From assembly GCF_001700505.1 (NCBI RefSeq), contig NZ_MAPV01000031.1:1-64000 (forward strand): a stretch of 64,000 nucleotides of DNA, in the 5' to 3' direction. This DNA is from Streptomyces mutomycini (GTDB lineage: Bacteria; Actinomycetota; Actinomycetes; Streptomycetales; Streptomycetaceae). Below are positions 17,084-26,917 of this stretch, in pieces; the first letter of the stretch is position 1; every line of letters begins with the position of its first letter. A program made the translations under genes and the position numbers. The notes below the pieces were generated by a model, which saw only the letters and a program-made list of their open reading frames with translations, had not been told where the DNA came from and searched no databases.

Positions 17084-18535
17084 TCAGTGAGGAATCCGGG
17101 CGGGCCCGTTCTCGCGCTCCCCGGCCGCCGGCAGGCTGCCCGCGGCCACCGCGTCGACGAGTGCCCGGTGGTCCCTCTCGTTCTGGTCCGCGTACCGCTC
17201 GGCGAACGTCTCCAGCGCCCGGTCGAACACGTCGCCGTGGCCGAGATAGGCCGCGATGGCGATACGGTCTCCGGACCGCGCGTGCGCACGGGCCAGTGTC
17301 GTCCCGCACAGCTCCCCGAAGGCGGCCATGCCGCGCGGCGGCATCAGCTCCGGTTCGGCGACGCCCTTCCAGTCGCGCAGTTGGCGTACGTAGAAGTCGC
17401 GGCGCTTCCCGTCGAGCCCGTCCACCCGCTCCCAGCCCAGGAAGATGTCACCCGCGGTCTGCATCAGGCGCTGGCCGGCCACCACCCGCTCGCCCTGGTT
17501 GCGGTACGTACTCGCCCCCGCGTAGGGCGCCAGTACCGAGGAGTCCGCCTCCTTGGCCTGGAGGAGGAGCGGATCCCCGTGGTCCCTGCCCAGCAGGAGG
17601 ATGATCCAGCAGCGGGTGCCGACGCTTCCCACCCCCACGACCTTGCGGGCCAGGTCCACCGGCTCGAAGTCGGCGAGGAGAGCGCGCCGGTCGGAGGGCA
17701 GGCTGCGGGCATAGCCCCGCAGCAGCTTGCGGAACTGACCCTCCGTCACACGGCGTTCCGCGTCGGGCAGCAGGTCCGCGACGGGCACGATCAGCGGCGG
17801 GTCCGCGGCGATGCGGAGCCGCCCGCCGCTCACCTCGGCGAGTTTGCCGAACGCCTGCAGACTGTCCCGGGTGCGGGCCTTCGCCGTCACACTGGCGACG
17901 CGCTTGCGGCCCCGGGCGGCCAGTCGCCCGGCGGCCATGGCCCCGAGGCGGTCCTCGTCTGTCTTCGTGTACCAGACATCGAGATTGCGCATGTCCGCGA
18001 ACCGGATCATCGACTCCCGGTACGACCGCACGGTGACCCGTACGATGCGCGCCCGCTCCCTGTCCGTGAAGCCGTTGGCGCGACCCGCGATGACCAGGCT
18101 GGCCGCCAGCCTCTTGACATCCCACTCCCAGGGCCCTGGCAGTGTCTCGTCGAAGTCGTTGATGTCGAAGAGCAGATGGCGTTCGGGGGAGGCGAGCAGC
18201 CTGAAGTTCATGAGGTGGGCGTCGCCGCAGAGCTGGGCCCTGATGCCGGAGTCCGGCGTCCCTGACAGGTCGGATGCCATGATCGCTGCGGCGCCCCGGT
18301 AGAAGCGGAACGGTGACTCCGTCATCCGCCCGTACCGGATCGGGACGAGATCCGGCACCCTGGCCGCCGACTGGGCTTCCAGGACGGCCAGCGGATCCGT
18401 CCGGCCGGCCGGTGGCTCGTACGCCTGATGGCTGGACCTGGGGGCCTTCTTCCGGGCCGCCCTGCCGAGCGCCGCCCGTTCCTTCGGCGTCGCGCCCGGT
18501 ACGGCACGGAGCGGTGAGGTGCGTTGCTGGGGCAT
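17084..18535 (-). CDS. DUF2252 domain protein
   Basis: This 483-aa protein matches the DUF2252 family throughout. Conserved blocks include RYGRMTESPFRFYRGAA, the signature LCGDAHLMNFRLLASPERHLLFDINDFDE, PWEWDVKRLAASLVIAG, and VGSVGTRCWIILLLGRD. The GDAH-x-NF and DxNDFDE motifs resemble the catalytic and metal loops of kinase-like phosphotransferases, so a small-molecule kinase role is plausible but unproven. The N-terminal 40 residues are basic and low-complexity. It stands alone on the strand with the DUF389 gene upstream. Confidence 0.85.
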   Translation of the reverse strand: MPQQRTSPLRAVPGATPKERAALGRAARKKAPRSSHQAYEPPAGRTDPLAVLEAQSAARVPDLVPIRYGRMTESPFRFYRGAAAIMASDLSGTPDSGIRAQLCGDAHLMNFRLLASPERHLLFDINDFDETLPGPWEWDVKRLAASLVIAGRANGFTDRERARIVRVTVRSYRESMIRFADMRNLDVWYTKTDEDRLGAMAAGRLAARGRKRVASVTAKARTRDSLQAFGKLAEVSGGRLRIAADPPLIVPVADLLPDAERRVTEGQFRKLLRGYARSLPSDRRALLADFEPVDLARKVVGVGSVGTRCWIILLLGRDHGDPLLLQAKEADSSVLAPYAGASTYRNQGERVVAGQRLMQTAGDIFLGWERVDGLDGKRRDFYVRQLRDWKGVAEPELMPPRGMAAFGELCGTTLARAHARSGDRIAIAAYLGHGDVFDRALETFAERYADQNERDHRALVDAVAAGSLPAAGERENGPARIPH

Positions 18536-18650
18536 GGCGGCCCTCCTGACTGCGCGCGAAGCCGTGCGGTGGCTTCGCTCCCATCATCCCGGGCCGGGCC
18601 GGTTCCGGCCGCTCGGAGCGGTCCGGTGACGGGACGACTGCCGCAGGTCG

Positions 18651-19607
18651 TCAGGCCAGGCCGCCGCTCCGTGCATGTCCCAGGCCCACTCGCCGCCAGA
18701 TCGCCCGCTGGCACCGGAGCGCCGCCGCGCCCACCGCGATCAGCACCGTGATGTTGACCAGGAGCTGGACGAGGGAGCCCCATGCCTCGGACCAGCTGGC
18801 GAAGGCCGTGGAGACGCTGACCGCCGCGGCGGCGGGGATGGTGGTGACCGAGATGAAGACCCCGAGCAGGGCACTCGCACGGGCCTCCGTGAGCGACACG
18901 ATGCCGACGACGCCCGCCAGCGCCGCGACGGCGAAGGAGAAGAAGTTGGGGGTGTTGATCAGGTCGGAGACGGGCCGCAGTCCCCGGTCGAACGCCGCCG
19001 ACTGGAGACCGAATCCGCGGATGAGCAGACTGAAGAGGAAGGTGACCGCCATCGTCAGCAGGAGGCCCGCGCACAGGGCGGAGAGACCTGTGCGGACCAT
19101 GGTCCGGTTCCTCCGGTCGATGCCCAGAGCGACGGCGACGATCGCCCCGTACTCGGGGCCGACGACCATCGCCCCGACGATGAGGATCTGGGAGTTGGTG
19201 ACGATGCCGACCGAGCCGATGAGTCCGGCGATGACCAGGTAGAGGTAGAAGCTCGGCGCGTACCTGCCCTCGGACCGGATGCGGGCTTCCACCTGGTCCC
19301 AGACCGGCGCGTTGGCCAGCGCGCCCAGTCTGCGCGTCGCGCCCTCCGCGGCGCGCCCCGGGAACGCCATGTCGACCGGTTCGATGACGAGGGACCCACG
19401 AAGGTCGAGCCGCAGCTCCCGCAGGCCGTGCAGGACCTCGTTGGCCGCCCCCGTCAGCACATCGCACGCGACGGAGTCGCCGACGGGGTTCCGCGCGGCG
19501 CCCCGCTGCACGATCAGGTTCAGGACGTACGGGTCACCGGCGAGAAGCTCCTCGACCCGGTCGGTGAGGTCCGGCGGGCTGACGGCGCGGACATGGATCA
19601 TGTCCAT
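18651..19607 (-). CDS. DUF389 membrane protein
   Basis: This 318-aa protein has a soluble N-terminal part of about 120 residues followed by six or so hydrophobic helices. The diagnostic DUF389 segment is SFYLYLVIAGLIGSVGIVTNSQILIVGAMVVGPEYG, and the second repeat-like segment EARASALLGVFISVTTIPAAAAV also fits. The family is widespread and its function unresolved. Start ATG 19607 or ATG 19601 (MIHVRAV) are both reasonable; GGGGGCG lies upstream. The frame remains open to 20156, but that part reads as low-complexity Arg/Pro and is not coding-like. Confidence 0.85.
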   Translation of the reverse strand: MDMIHVRAVSPPDLTDRVEELLAGDPYVLNLIVQRGAARNPVGDSVACDVLTGAANEVLHGLRELRLDLRGSLVIEPVDMAFPGRAAEGATRRLGALANAPVWDQVEARIRSEGRYAPSFYLYLVIAGLIGSVGIVTNSQILIVGAMVVGPEYGAIVAVALGIDRRNRTMVRTGLSALCAGLLLTMAVTFLFSLLIRGFGLQSAAFDRGLRPVSDLINTPNFFSFAVAALAGVVGIVSLTEARASALLGVFISVTTIPAAAAVSVSTAFASWSEAWGSLVQLLVNITVLIAVGAAALRCQRAIWRRVGLGHARSGGLA

Positions 19608-19959
19608 GCGGCGCCCCCGCGGGGCTGGGGGAGCGGGCCCGTAGCGCTTGTCGGACAGTGGCTTTCGCGGGGGTATGTCTGAGATCGTACGGTCATGGAC
19701 CGATACCCTCCCACAGCGGTACACGGTCCGGTGGACGACCTGCAGCCGGGCGCGCTCGTTTCGGCGCAGGTGGCTCGGGGCCGGTCCGTGCATGTTCGGG
19801 AAGACGCTCGCCCACGCCGGCCACGCCGGCCTCTCCGCCGAGGAGATCGGCCCGGGCTGTGAGCAACCGGGCCACTTCGCAAAGCCGTTCACGCACCTGT
19901 CCCTCATCATCGCGGCGCGCACCCTCGACGAGGCACTCGGCCGGCAGCGGGACCGGACA
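19608..19959. other. 352-bp stretch without a confident gene
   Basis: A minus-strand frame of 67 codons (19693-19896) starts with GTG behind a GAGGGA site and reads VRERLCEVARLLTARADLLG at its beginning. The rest is Pro/Arg-rich and no family is recognisable. I leave it unannotated as a gene, but the ribosome binding site means it cannot be excluded. Confidence 0.3.
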
Positions 19960-20652
19960 TCACTTCTTGCTGTCGTCCCACTCCGTGCCGAGCAGCCAGC
20001 TGTCGAAGGTCCCCAGGAGGGCCACCAGAGCCACGCCCAGCCGCCAGTCGTACCCCGGCTCGCACACACGCACCGTGTTGTCCTTCGACCTGAACTCCAG
20101 CGGAACCCGCCCGCCGGCACGCCACACGATGCGACGGGGCCCGCGCGCCGCGTCACCGTCGCCGCTGAGCAGGCTCAACACGATGATCAGCGTCTGCAGC
20201 GGGGAGAGCAGCCACCACACGTACCACCAGAAGATCCGGCCCTTGAAGCCCACCGCCTCCGGTCCGCCCGCCGGAGCCACTGTCCAGCGGGTCCGCAGGC
20301 CCCGGCCGCGCAGCGCCTTCTCGCGTACGAACGTGCCGATCGGCTCACCGTGCGCGCCGAGCACCTGGTAGGTCGCGACGCCGCCCCCGGCCGACAGCGT
20401 CACAAGGGTGGCGAGCCGCTCCCGTCGGTGCTCGTCCGCCCACAGCACGAAGGAACGCGCACCGCCGGCGCGTGCCGCCCGGTAGGCGGGTATCCCGCCC
20501 GGCGGCAGTTCGCGCTCCACGTACGCCACCACGCGCTCGGGCGCCGAGCCGTCCGCGCACAGCACCAGGTGCCCCACCGGAGCGGGAGCGCCGCCCCCGG
20601 CCGCCGGGCCCGTGTCCCGTGGTGCGGGCCCCATCCTCAGTACGCTGCTCAC
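19960..20652 (-). CDS. Membrane-anchored protein of unknown function
   Basis: This 230-aa protein is unrecognised. Its first 120 residues form a soluble alpha/beta-looking domain (LVLCADGSAPERVVAYVERELPPGG onward). A hydrophobic hairpin follows (GRIFWWYVWWLLSPLQTLIIVLSLL), then a basic and polar segment, and a second hydrophobic stretch near the C-terminus (WRLGVALVALLGTFDSWLLG). I chose GTG 20652 because GGAGGGG lies about 9 nt upstream; the open frame to 21054 runs over the DUF6011-like gene on the other strand. It is divergent from that gene, with 48 bp between starts. Confidence 0.68.
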   Translation of the reverse strand: MSSVLRMGPAPRDTGPAAGGGAPAPVGHLVLCADGSAPERVVAYVERELPPGGIPAYRAARAGGARSFVLWADEHRRERLATLVTLSAGGGVATYQVLGAHGEPIGTFVREKALRGRGLRTRWTVAPAGGPEAVGFKGRIFWWYVWWLLSPLQTLIIVLSLLSGDGDAARGPRRIVWRAGGRVPLEFRSKDNTVRVCEPGYDWRLGVALVALLGTFDSWLLGTEWDDSKK

Positions 20653-20700
20653 CGCTGTGCCCCTCCGTGCTGTGTCGTACCGGCTTGAGAGGATCCTCAC

Positions 20701-20931
20701 GTGGAATCCCCCGAGCCCTTTCCCGAACTCTTTTCCGGACCGCAGCCGGAAGCCGGCCGTCGCGAGGCCCGTCGCCCGGTGCGGTGCGCCCTGTGCGGAC
20801 GGCCCCTCACCGGCACGGAATCGCGCCGCACCGGGCTCGGTCCCGCCTGCGACGCCAAGCTGCACCCGGCGGGCCCGGACATCCGGACCCGCCGTCACGA
20901 GGTGGACCAGGACCCGCTGCCCGGCACCTGA
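20701..20931 (+). CDS. Small DUF6011-like zinc-ribbon protein
   Basis: This 76-aa protein starts with GTG behind GAGGA. It carries the motif CALCGRPLTGTESRRTGLGPACDAKL, in which CxxC, the 'R.T.GLGP.C' turn and the final Cys match DUF6011, a small zinc-binding domain often found alone or in phage and plasmid proteins. The likely role is structural zinc binding; no partner is known. It is divergent from the membrane protein gene and convergent with tesB. Confidence 0.68.
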   Translation: MESPEPFPELFSGPQPEAGRREARRPVRCALCGRPLTGTESRRTGLGPACDAKLHPAGPDIRTRRHEVDQDPLPGT

Positions 20932-20953
20932 TCCGCCGGGGCGGGCCGGCGCC

Positions 20954-21829
20954 CTACGCGCCGTCGAGGCGCCGGAAGAGCCCCTCCTGGACCACGGACA
21001 CCAGCAACTGCCCCTGGCGGTCGTAGATCCGCCCCCTGGCCAGCCCACGGCCACCCGTGGCGATCGGCGACTCCTGGTCGTACAGGAACCACTCGTCGGC
21101 CCGGAACGGCCGGTGGAACCACATGGCGTGGTCCAGCGAAGCCATGTCGAAGCCCCTCGGCCCCCACAGCGGCTCCACCGGGATCCGTACCGCGTCCAGC
21201 AGCGTCATGTCGCTCGCGTACGTCAGCGCGCAGGTGTGCACGAGCGGGTCGTCGCCCAGCGGGCCGACCGCGCGCATCCACACCGCGCTGCGCGGGTCCG
21301 CGTCCTTGATCTCCTCCTGCGTCCAGCGCAGCCGGTCGACGTAGCGGATGTCGAAGGGCTGGCGCCGCGCCATCCGCTCCAGCGCCTCCGGCAGGCCGCC
21401 CAGATGCTCGCGCACCTCGTCGGCGACCGTCGGCAGCTCGTCCGGATCGGGCACGACGCGGGCGGGCGGCAGCTGGTGCTCGAAGCCGGCCTCCTCAGGG
21501 CGGTGGAAGGACGCCGTCAGGTTGAAGATCGTCCGGCCCTGCTGCACGGCCGTGACCCGGCGCGTGGTGAACGACCTGCCGTCCCGCACCCGCTCCACGT
21601 CGTACACGATCGGCACGCCCGGGCGGCCCGGACGCAGGAAATAGGCGTGCAGCGAGTGCACCGGACGGTCCCCGTCCGTGGTGCGGCCGGCCGCGACCAG
21701 CGCCTGGCCCGCGACCTGACCGCCGAAGACCCGCTGCAGGGACTCCTCGGGGCTCCGGCCGCGGAAGATGTTGACCTCGATCCGCTCCAGGTCGAGCAGG
21801 TCGACCAGGCTGTCGGCGGGGTTCGTCAT
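20954..21829 (-). CDS. tesB: Acyl-CoA thioesterase II
   Basis: This 291-aa double-hotdog protein hydrolyses acyl-CoA to free acid and CoA. TesB features are visible: an N-terminal repeat with VFGGQVAGQALVAAGRTT and HSLHAYFLRPG, and a C-terminal repeat with SLDHAMWFHRPFRADEWFLYDQESP and the GLARGRIYD strand. The expected catalytic Asp lies in the SLDHAMWFHR segment. The ATG at 21829 gives the family's start, MTNPADSLVDLLDLERIE. It follows the large helicase gene by 34 bp on the same strand and is probably cotranscribed. Confidence 0.92.
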   Translation of the reverse strand: MTNPADSLVDLLDLERIEVNIFRGRSPEESLQRVFGGQVAGQALVAAGRTTDGDRPVHSLHAYFLRPGRPGVPIVYDVERVRDGRSFTTRRVTAVQQGRTIFNLTASFHRPEEAGFEHQLPPARVVPDPDELPTVADEVREHLGGLPEALERMARRQPFDIRYVDRLRWTQEEIKDADPRSAVWMRAVGPLGDDPLVHTCALTYASDMTLLDAVRIPVEPLWGPRGFDMASLDHAMWFHRPFRADEWFLYDQESPIATGGRGLARGRIYDRQGQLLVSVVQEGLFRRLDGA

Positions 21830-21863
21830 GCGGTTCTTCTCCACTCTCCCGGCCGGCGCGCCG

Positions 21864-24377
21864 TCACAGCTGGCCCACGGCCGTGACCCGGACGATCGCC
21901 CGGCCCTCCTCGTCGGAGGCCGCGAGATCGACCTCCGCACGAATTCCCCAATCGTGGTCCCCGGCAGGGTCGGCGAAGGCCTGCCACACCCGCCAGAGAC
22001 CGTGCTCGGGGTCCTCGTCGATCTTCAGCAGCTTCGGGCCGCGCGCGTCCGGGCCGGTGCCCAGCTCCTCGTGCGCGTCCCAGTAGTCGTCCATCGCCTC
22101 ACCCCACGCGTCCTCGTCCCAGCCCGCGTCGGCGTCCAGCTCACCCAGGTCACGGACCCGGTCCAGAGCCGCCAGCTCCACCCGGCGGAACATCGCGTTG
22201 CGTACCAGCACCCGGAAGGCGCGGGCGTTGGCCGTGACCGGCTTGACCTCGTCGGCCCGCTCCTGCGCCTGCTCGGCGGTCTCCACATCCGGGTTGGCCA
22301 GCTGCTCCCACTCGTCCAGCAGACTGGAGTCCACCTGACGCACCATCTCGCCGAGCCAGGCGATCAGATCCTCGAGGTCCTCGGACTTCAGGTCGTCGGG
22401 GATGGTGTGCTCGAGGGCCTTGTAGGCGCTCGCCAGATACCGAAGGACGATGCCCTCGGTGCGGGCCAGCTCGTAGTTCGAGGTGAACTCCGTGAAGGTC
22501 ATGGCGCGCTCGTACATGTCCCGGATCACCGACTTGGGCGACACCGGGTGGTCGCTGACCCACGGGTGGCTCGTGCGGTACACGTCGTAGGCGTGCCAGA
22601 GCAGTTCGCTCAGCGGCTTCGGATACGTGACCTCCTGGAGCCGCTCCATCCGCTCCTCGTACTCGACGCCGTCCGCCTTCATCTGCCCGACGGCCTCGCC
22701 CCGCGCCTTGTTCTGCTGGGCGGCCAGGATCTGCCGCGGGTCGTCGAGCGTCGACTCGACGACGGAGACCATGTCCAGCGCGTACGACGGGGATTCGGCG
22801 TCCAGCAGGTCGAAGGCGGCCAGCGCGAACGTGGACAGTGGCTGGTTGAGCGCGAAGTTCTGCTGGAGATCGACGGTGAGCCGTACGATCCGGCCCTCGG
22901 CGTCCGGCGTGTCGAGCTGCTCCACCACACCCCCGTCGAGCAGCGAGCGGTAGATCGCGATGGCCCGCCGGATGTGCCGCAGCTGGGCACGGCGCGGCTC
23001 GTGGTTGTCCTCGAGCAGATGGCGCATGGCCTCGAAGGCGTTGCCGGGCCGGGCGATGACCGAGAGCAGCATCGTGTGCGTCACCCGGAAGCGCGAGGTC
23101 AGCGGTTCCGGGTCCGAGGTGATCAGCTTGTCGAAGGTGGTCTCCGACCAGGCGACGAAACCCTCCGGGGCCTTCTTGCGGACCACCTTGCGCTTCTTCT
23201 TGGGGTCGTCGCCCGCCTTCTTGACGGCCTTCTCGTTCTCGATGACGTGCTCGGGCGCCTGCGCGACGACGAAGCCCGCCGTGTCGAACCCGGCCCGGCC
23301 GGCGCGGCCCGCGATCTGGTGGAACTCGCGGGCGCGCAGCGTGCGCACACGGGTGCCGTCGTACTTGGTGAGGGCGGTGAACAGCACCGTACGGATGGGC
23401 ACGTTGACCCCGACGCCCAGCGTGTCCGTGCCGCAGATGACCTTCAGCAGGCCCGCCTGCGCGAGCTTCTCCACGAGCCGGCGGTACTTGGGCAGCATGC
23501 CCGCGTGGTGCACCCCGATCCCGTGCCGTACGTAGCGGGAGAGGTTCTGCCCGAACTTGGTGGTGAAGCGGAAGCTGCCGATCAGGTCGGCGATCTTCTC
23601 CTTCTCCTCCTTGGTGCACATGTTGATGCTCATCAGCGACTGCGCCCGCTCCACCGCCGCGGCCTGCGTGAAGTGCACGATGTACACAGGCGACTGCCTG
23701 GTGTCGAGCAGTTCGGTGAGCGTCTCGGTGATCGGCGTCAGCCGGTACTCGTAGCCGAGCGGGACCGGCCGCGTCGCCGAGCGCACCACGGACGTGGGGC
23801 GGCCGGTGCGGCGGGTCAGGTCCTCCTCGAACATCTTGACGTCACCGAGGGTCGCCGACATCAGGACGAACTGGGCTTGGGGCAGCTCCAGGATCGGGAT
23901 CTGCCAGGCCCAGCCGCGGTCCTGCTCCGCGTAGAAGTGGAACTCGTCCATCACGACCTGGCCGATGTCGGCGTACTTGCCGTCACGCAGCGCGATCGAG
24001 GCGAGCACCTCGGCGGTGCAGCAGATGACCGGGGCGTCGGCGTTGACCGAGGCGTCGCCGGTCAGCATGCCGACGTTCTCCGTGCCGAAGAGCTTGCACA
24101 GGTCGAAGAACTTCTCGGAGACCAGCGCCTTGATCGGCGCGGTGTAGAACGTGACCTTGTCCTGCGCCAGCGCGGTGAAGTGCGCGCCCGCCGCCACCAG
24201 GCTCTTCCCGGAGCCCGTGGGGGTGGAAAGGATCAGGTTCGCCCCGGAGACCACCTCGATCAGTGCCTCCTCCTGAGCCGGGTAGAGGGTGATGCCCTGC
24301 GATTCGGTCCATGACGAGAAGGACTCGAAGAGGGCGTCCGGGTCGGAGGTCGGGGGGAGCTGATCGATAAGGGTCAC
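21864..24377 (-). CDS. DEAD/DEAH-box (Ski2-like) helicase
   Basis: This 837-aa SF2 helicase has motif I STPTGSGKS, motif Ia APIKALVSEKF, motif II DEFHFY (DExH type), motif III LMSATL, and motif VI FHQIAGRAGRAG. A long C-terminal part resembles the DUF3516 region found in actinobacterial Ski2-like helicases. A basic insertion (KKAGDDPKKKRKVVRKK) follows motif VI. The substrate (RNA or DNA) is not known; the Ski2/Hel308 similarity suggests RNA processing or repair. GTG 24377 is the likely start, giving MTLIDQLPP. It overlaps nothing and precedes tesB. Confidence 0.88.
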   Translation of the reverse strand: MTLIDQLPPTSDPDALFESFSSWTESQGITLYPAQEEALIEVVSGANLILSTPTGSGKSLVAAGAHFTALAQDKVTFYTAPIKALVSEKFFDLCKLFGTENVGMLTGDASVNADAPVICCTAEVLASIALRDGKYADIGQVVMDEFHFYAEQDRGWAWQIPILELPQAQFVLMSATLGDVKMFEEDLTRRTGRPTSVVRSATRPVPLGYEYRLTPITETLTELLDTRQSPVYIVHFTQAAAVERAQSLMSINMCTKEEKEKIADLIGSFRFTTKFGQNLSRYVRHGIGVHHAGMLPKYRRLVEKLAQAGLLKVICGTDTLGVGVNVPIRTVLFTALTKYDGTRVRTLRAREFHQIAGRAGRAGFDTAGFVVAQAPEHVIENEKAVKKAGDDPKKKRKVVRKKAPEGFVAWSETTFDKLITSDPEPLTSRFRVTHTMLLSVIARPGNAFEAMRHLLEDNHEPRRAQLRHIRRAIAIYRSLLDGGVVEQLDTPDAEGRIVRLTVDLQQNFALNQPLSTFALAAFDLLDAESPSYALDMVSVVESTLDDPRQILAAQQNKARGEAVGQMKADGVEYEERMERLQEVTYPKPLSELLWHAYDVYRTSHPWVSDHPVSPKSVIRDMYERAMTFTEFTSNYELARTEGIVLRYLASAYKALEHTIPDDLKSEDLEDLIAWLGEMVRQVDSSLLDEWEQLANPDVETAEQAQERADEVKPVTANARAFRVLVRNAMFRRVELAALDRVRDLGELDADAGWDEDAWGEAMDDYWDAHEELGTGPDARGPKLLKIDEDPEHGLWRVWQAFADPAGDHDWGIRAEVDLAASDEEGRAIVRVTAVGQL

Positions 24378-24533
24378 GCCCCCATCTTGCCTCTCTCCTG
24401 CCCGGATGAGGGAACCGGAGGACCCCGTGAAGATCACGGACGATACGCTTCCCACTCAACTCGGCCGCCGCGCAAAGGCCATGGCGGCCCGGCCCGGACG
24501 CACGGCCGAATCACGATGGGGGCGGAAACAGCC

Positions 24534-25325
24534 ATGATGGGACCGGCACACTCACTGTCAGGAGCAGCGGCCTGGCTGGGGGTGGGTGCCGCGGCCGCGG
24601 CTGCGGGCCACACGATGCCCTGGCCCGTCCTGGTGGTGGGGGCCCTGATCACCGCGGGCGCCGCGCTCGCCCCGGACCTCGACCACAAGTCGGCCACGAT
24701 CTCGCGTGCCTTCGGCCCGGTCTCCAAGGGTGTCTGCGAAATCGTCGACAAGCTCTCCTACGCCGTCTACAAGGCGACCAAGGGAGCCGGGGACCCGCGC
24801 AGGACCGGGGGCCACCGCACCCTCACCCACACCTGGCTGTGGGCGGTGCTGATCGGTGCGGGCTGCTCCGTGGCGGCGGTCACCGGGGGCCGGTGGGCGG
24901 TCCTGGCCATCCTCTTCGTCCACCTCGTCCTCGCCGTCGAGGGGCTGCTGTGGCGGGCGGCCCGCGTCTCCAGCGACGTCCTGGTCTGGCTCCTCGGCGC
25001 GACCAGCGCATGGATCCTGGCGGGCGTACTGGACCAGCCGGGGAACGGATCCGACTGGCTGTTCACCTCGCCCGGTCAGGAGTACATGTGGCTCGGACTG
25101 CCCATCGTCCTCGGAGCCCTCGTCCACGACATCGGCGACGCGCTCACCGTCTCGGGCTGCCCGATCCTGTGGCCCATACCCCTGGGCCGCAAGCGCTGGT
25201 ACCCGCTCGGCCCGCCGAAGTTCATGCGTTTCCGGGCGGGCAGCTGGGTCGAGATGAAGGTGCTGATGCCCGCCTTCATGGTCCTGGGGGGAGTCGGTGC
25301 CGCTGCTGCCCTCAACGTCATCTGA
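24534..25325 (+). CDS. Membrane-bound metal-dependent hydrolase (DUF457/YdjM type)
   Basis: This 263-aa protein has six to seven hydrophobic segments and the family's metal-binding pattern: GPAHSLSGAAAW near the N-terminus, LAPDLDHKSATISRAF, GHRTLTHTWLW, and VHDIGDALT. These His/Asp clusters match the YdjM/DUF457 family of predicted membrane metal-dependent hydrolases. Two adjacent ATGs (24534 and 24537) and one further upstream (24516) are possible. It is divergent from the helicase gene and followed by the DNA ligase gene 56 bp later. Confidence 0.82.
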   Translation: MMGPAHSLSGAAAWLGVGAAAAAAGHTMPWPVLVVGALITAGAALAPDLDHKSATISRAFGPVSKGVCEIVDKLSYAVYKATKGAGDPRRTGGHRTLTHTWLWAVLIGAGCSVAAVTGGRWAVLAILFVHLVLAVEGLLWRAARVSSDVLVWLLGATSAWILAGVLDQPGNGSDWLFTSPGQEYMWLGLPIVLGALVHDIGDALTVSGCPILWPIPLGRKRWYPLGPPKFMRFRAGSWVEMKVLMPAFMVLGGVGAAAALNVI

Positions 25326-25381
25326 CGGCCCCAGGGCCCTGCCAGGGGGCGGCGGGCCCGTGACCGTAGCACCATGACTGC

Positions 25382-26917
25382 ATGTTGCTCGCCCGGCTCG
25401 CCCACGTGTCCCTGGAGGTCGCCGCGACGTCGGCCCGGACCCGGAAGACCGCCCTGCTGGCCGGGCTCTTCCGGGATGCCGGGCCAGACGACGTGCCGGT
25501 CGTCATCCCCTATCTCGCCGGCCGCCTCCCTCAGGGACGGCTCGGGATCGGATGGAGCATCCTGCGCGTTCCGGTGACGCCTGCCGACGAACCCACGCTG
25601 ACCGTGGTGGGGACGAACGCGGAGCTGACGGAGATCGGCGCCCTCGCCGGCCCGGGTTCGCAGTCCGCCCGCAAGGAGCGTCTGGTGCGGCTGCTGGGTG
25701 CCGCCACCGCTGACGAACAGTACTTTCTGCGCGGACTGCTCACCGGAGAGGTACGCCAGGGAGCGCTGGACGCCGTCGCCGTCGACGCCCTGGCCGACGC
25801 CGCCGGAGCACCGCGCGCGGAGGTGCGGCGCGCCGTCATGCTCGCCGGTTCGCTGGGGCCCGTCGCCCGTACGCTGCTCGCGGAGGGCCCCGGTGCCCTC
25901 GCGTCCTTCCGGCTCACCGTCGGCCGCCCGGTCCAGCCCATGCTCGCCCACACCGCCCGCTCGGTCACCGAGGCGATCGACCGGCTGGGGCCCTGTGTCG
26001 TCGAGGAGAAGCTGGACGGCATCCGCGTCCAGGTGCACCGGGACGGGCCGCAGGTGCGCGTCTACACCCGCGCGCTCGACGACATCACCGACCGGCTCCC
26101 CGAACTCGCCGAGGCGGTGGCCGGCTTTCACACCGACCGGTTCATTCTCGACGGCGAGGTGATCGCGCTCGGGGCCGACGGGAGGCCCAGGCCGTTCCAG
26201 GAGACCGCCGGCCGGGTGGGATCCCGGCGTGACGTCGCCACCGCGGCGGGTGCCGTCCCCGTGGTCCCCGTCTTCTTCGACGTGCTGTCCGTGGACGGAC
26301 GTGACCTCCTCGACCTCTCCCTCGCCGAGCGCCACCGGGACCTGGCCGCGCTGGTCCCCGAGGAGATGCGCGTACGGCGCTTCGCCGTCGAGTACCCCGC
26401 CGACGAGTCGCGGCGCGCGGCCGCGGTGGCGTTCTCCGAGGACACACTGGCCCGCGGGCACGAGGGCGTGGTCGTCAAGGGCACGGCGGCGCCCTACATC
26501 GCGGGCCGGCGCGGCGCCACCTGGCTGAAGGTGAAGCCCGTCCACACCCTGGACCTGGTCGTGCTGGCCGCCGAATGGGGCCATGGCAGACGCACCGGGA
26601 AGCTCTCGAACCTGCATCTGGGGGCGCGACGGGAGGACGGCACGTTCGCGATGCTGGGCAAGACCTTCAAAGGGCTCACCGACACCATGCTCCTGTGGCA
26701 GACCGGACGCCTCCGGGAGCTGGCCACAGCCGACGACGGACACGTGGTGACGGTGCGTCCGGAACTCGTCGTCGAGATCGCCTACGACGGGCTCCAGAAG
26801 TCGACCCGCTATCCGGCGGGCGTGACGCTGCGGTTCGCCCGTGTCCTGCGCTACCGGGAGGACAAGCGGGCCCAGGACGCGGACACCGTCGACACGGTCC
26901 TCTCGCGCCGGACATGA
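25382..26917 (+). CDS. ATP-dependent DNA ligase (LigB type)
   Basis: This 511-aa ligase has an N-terminal DNA-binding domain, an adenylation domain and a C-terminal OB fold. Motif I is EEKLDGIR with the AMP-accepting Lys at residue 210. Other motifs are FILDGEVIA (III), EGVVVKG (IV) and WLKVKP (V). The family in actinobacteria supplements the NAD-dependent LigA, and some members work with repair modules. The start ATG lacks an obvious Shine-Dalgarno sequence. It ends in a hairpin shared with the convergent NDH-2 gene. Confidence 0.92.
   Translation: MLLARLAHVSLEVAATSARTRKTALLAGLFRDAGPDDVPVVIPYLAGRLPQGRLGIGWSILRVPVTPADEPTLTVVGTNAELTEIGALAGPGSQSARKERLVRLLGAATADEQYFLRGLLTGEVRQGALDAVAVDALADAAGAPRAEVRRAVMLAGSLGPVARTLLAEGPGALASFRLTVGRPVQPMLAHTARSVTEAIDRLGPCVVEEKLDGIRVQVHRDGPQVRVYTRALDDITDRLPELAEAVAGFHTDRFILDGEVIALGADGRPRPFQETAGRVGSRRDVATAAGAVPVVPVFFDVLSVDGRDLLDLSLAERHRDLAALVPEEMRVRRFAVEYPADESRRAAAVAFSEDTLARGHEGVVVKGTAAPYIAGRRGATWLKVKPVHTLDLVVLAAEWGHGRRTGKLSNLHLGARREDGTFAMLGKTFKGLTDTMLLWQTGRLRELATADDGHVVTVRPELVVEIAYDGLQKSTRYPAGVTLRFARVLRYREDKRAQDADTVDTVLSRRT

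Noticed and set aside
19693-19896. 67-codon minus-strand frame with a fair ribosome binding site
   Set aside because: No family resemblance and Pro/Arg-rich second half; kept only as a note.
21768-24314. 848-codon plus-strand frame over the helicase gene
   Set aside because: Shadow in the opposite strand of a well-supported helicase.
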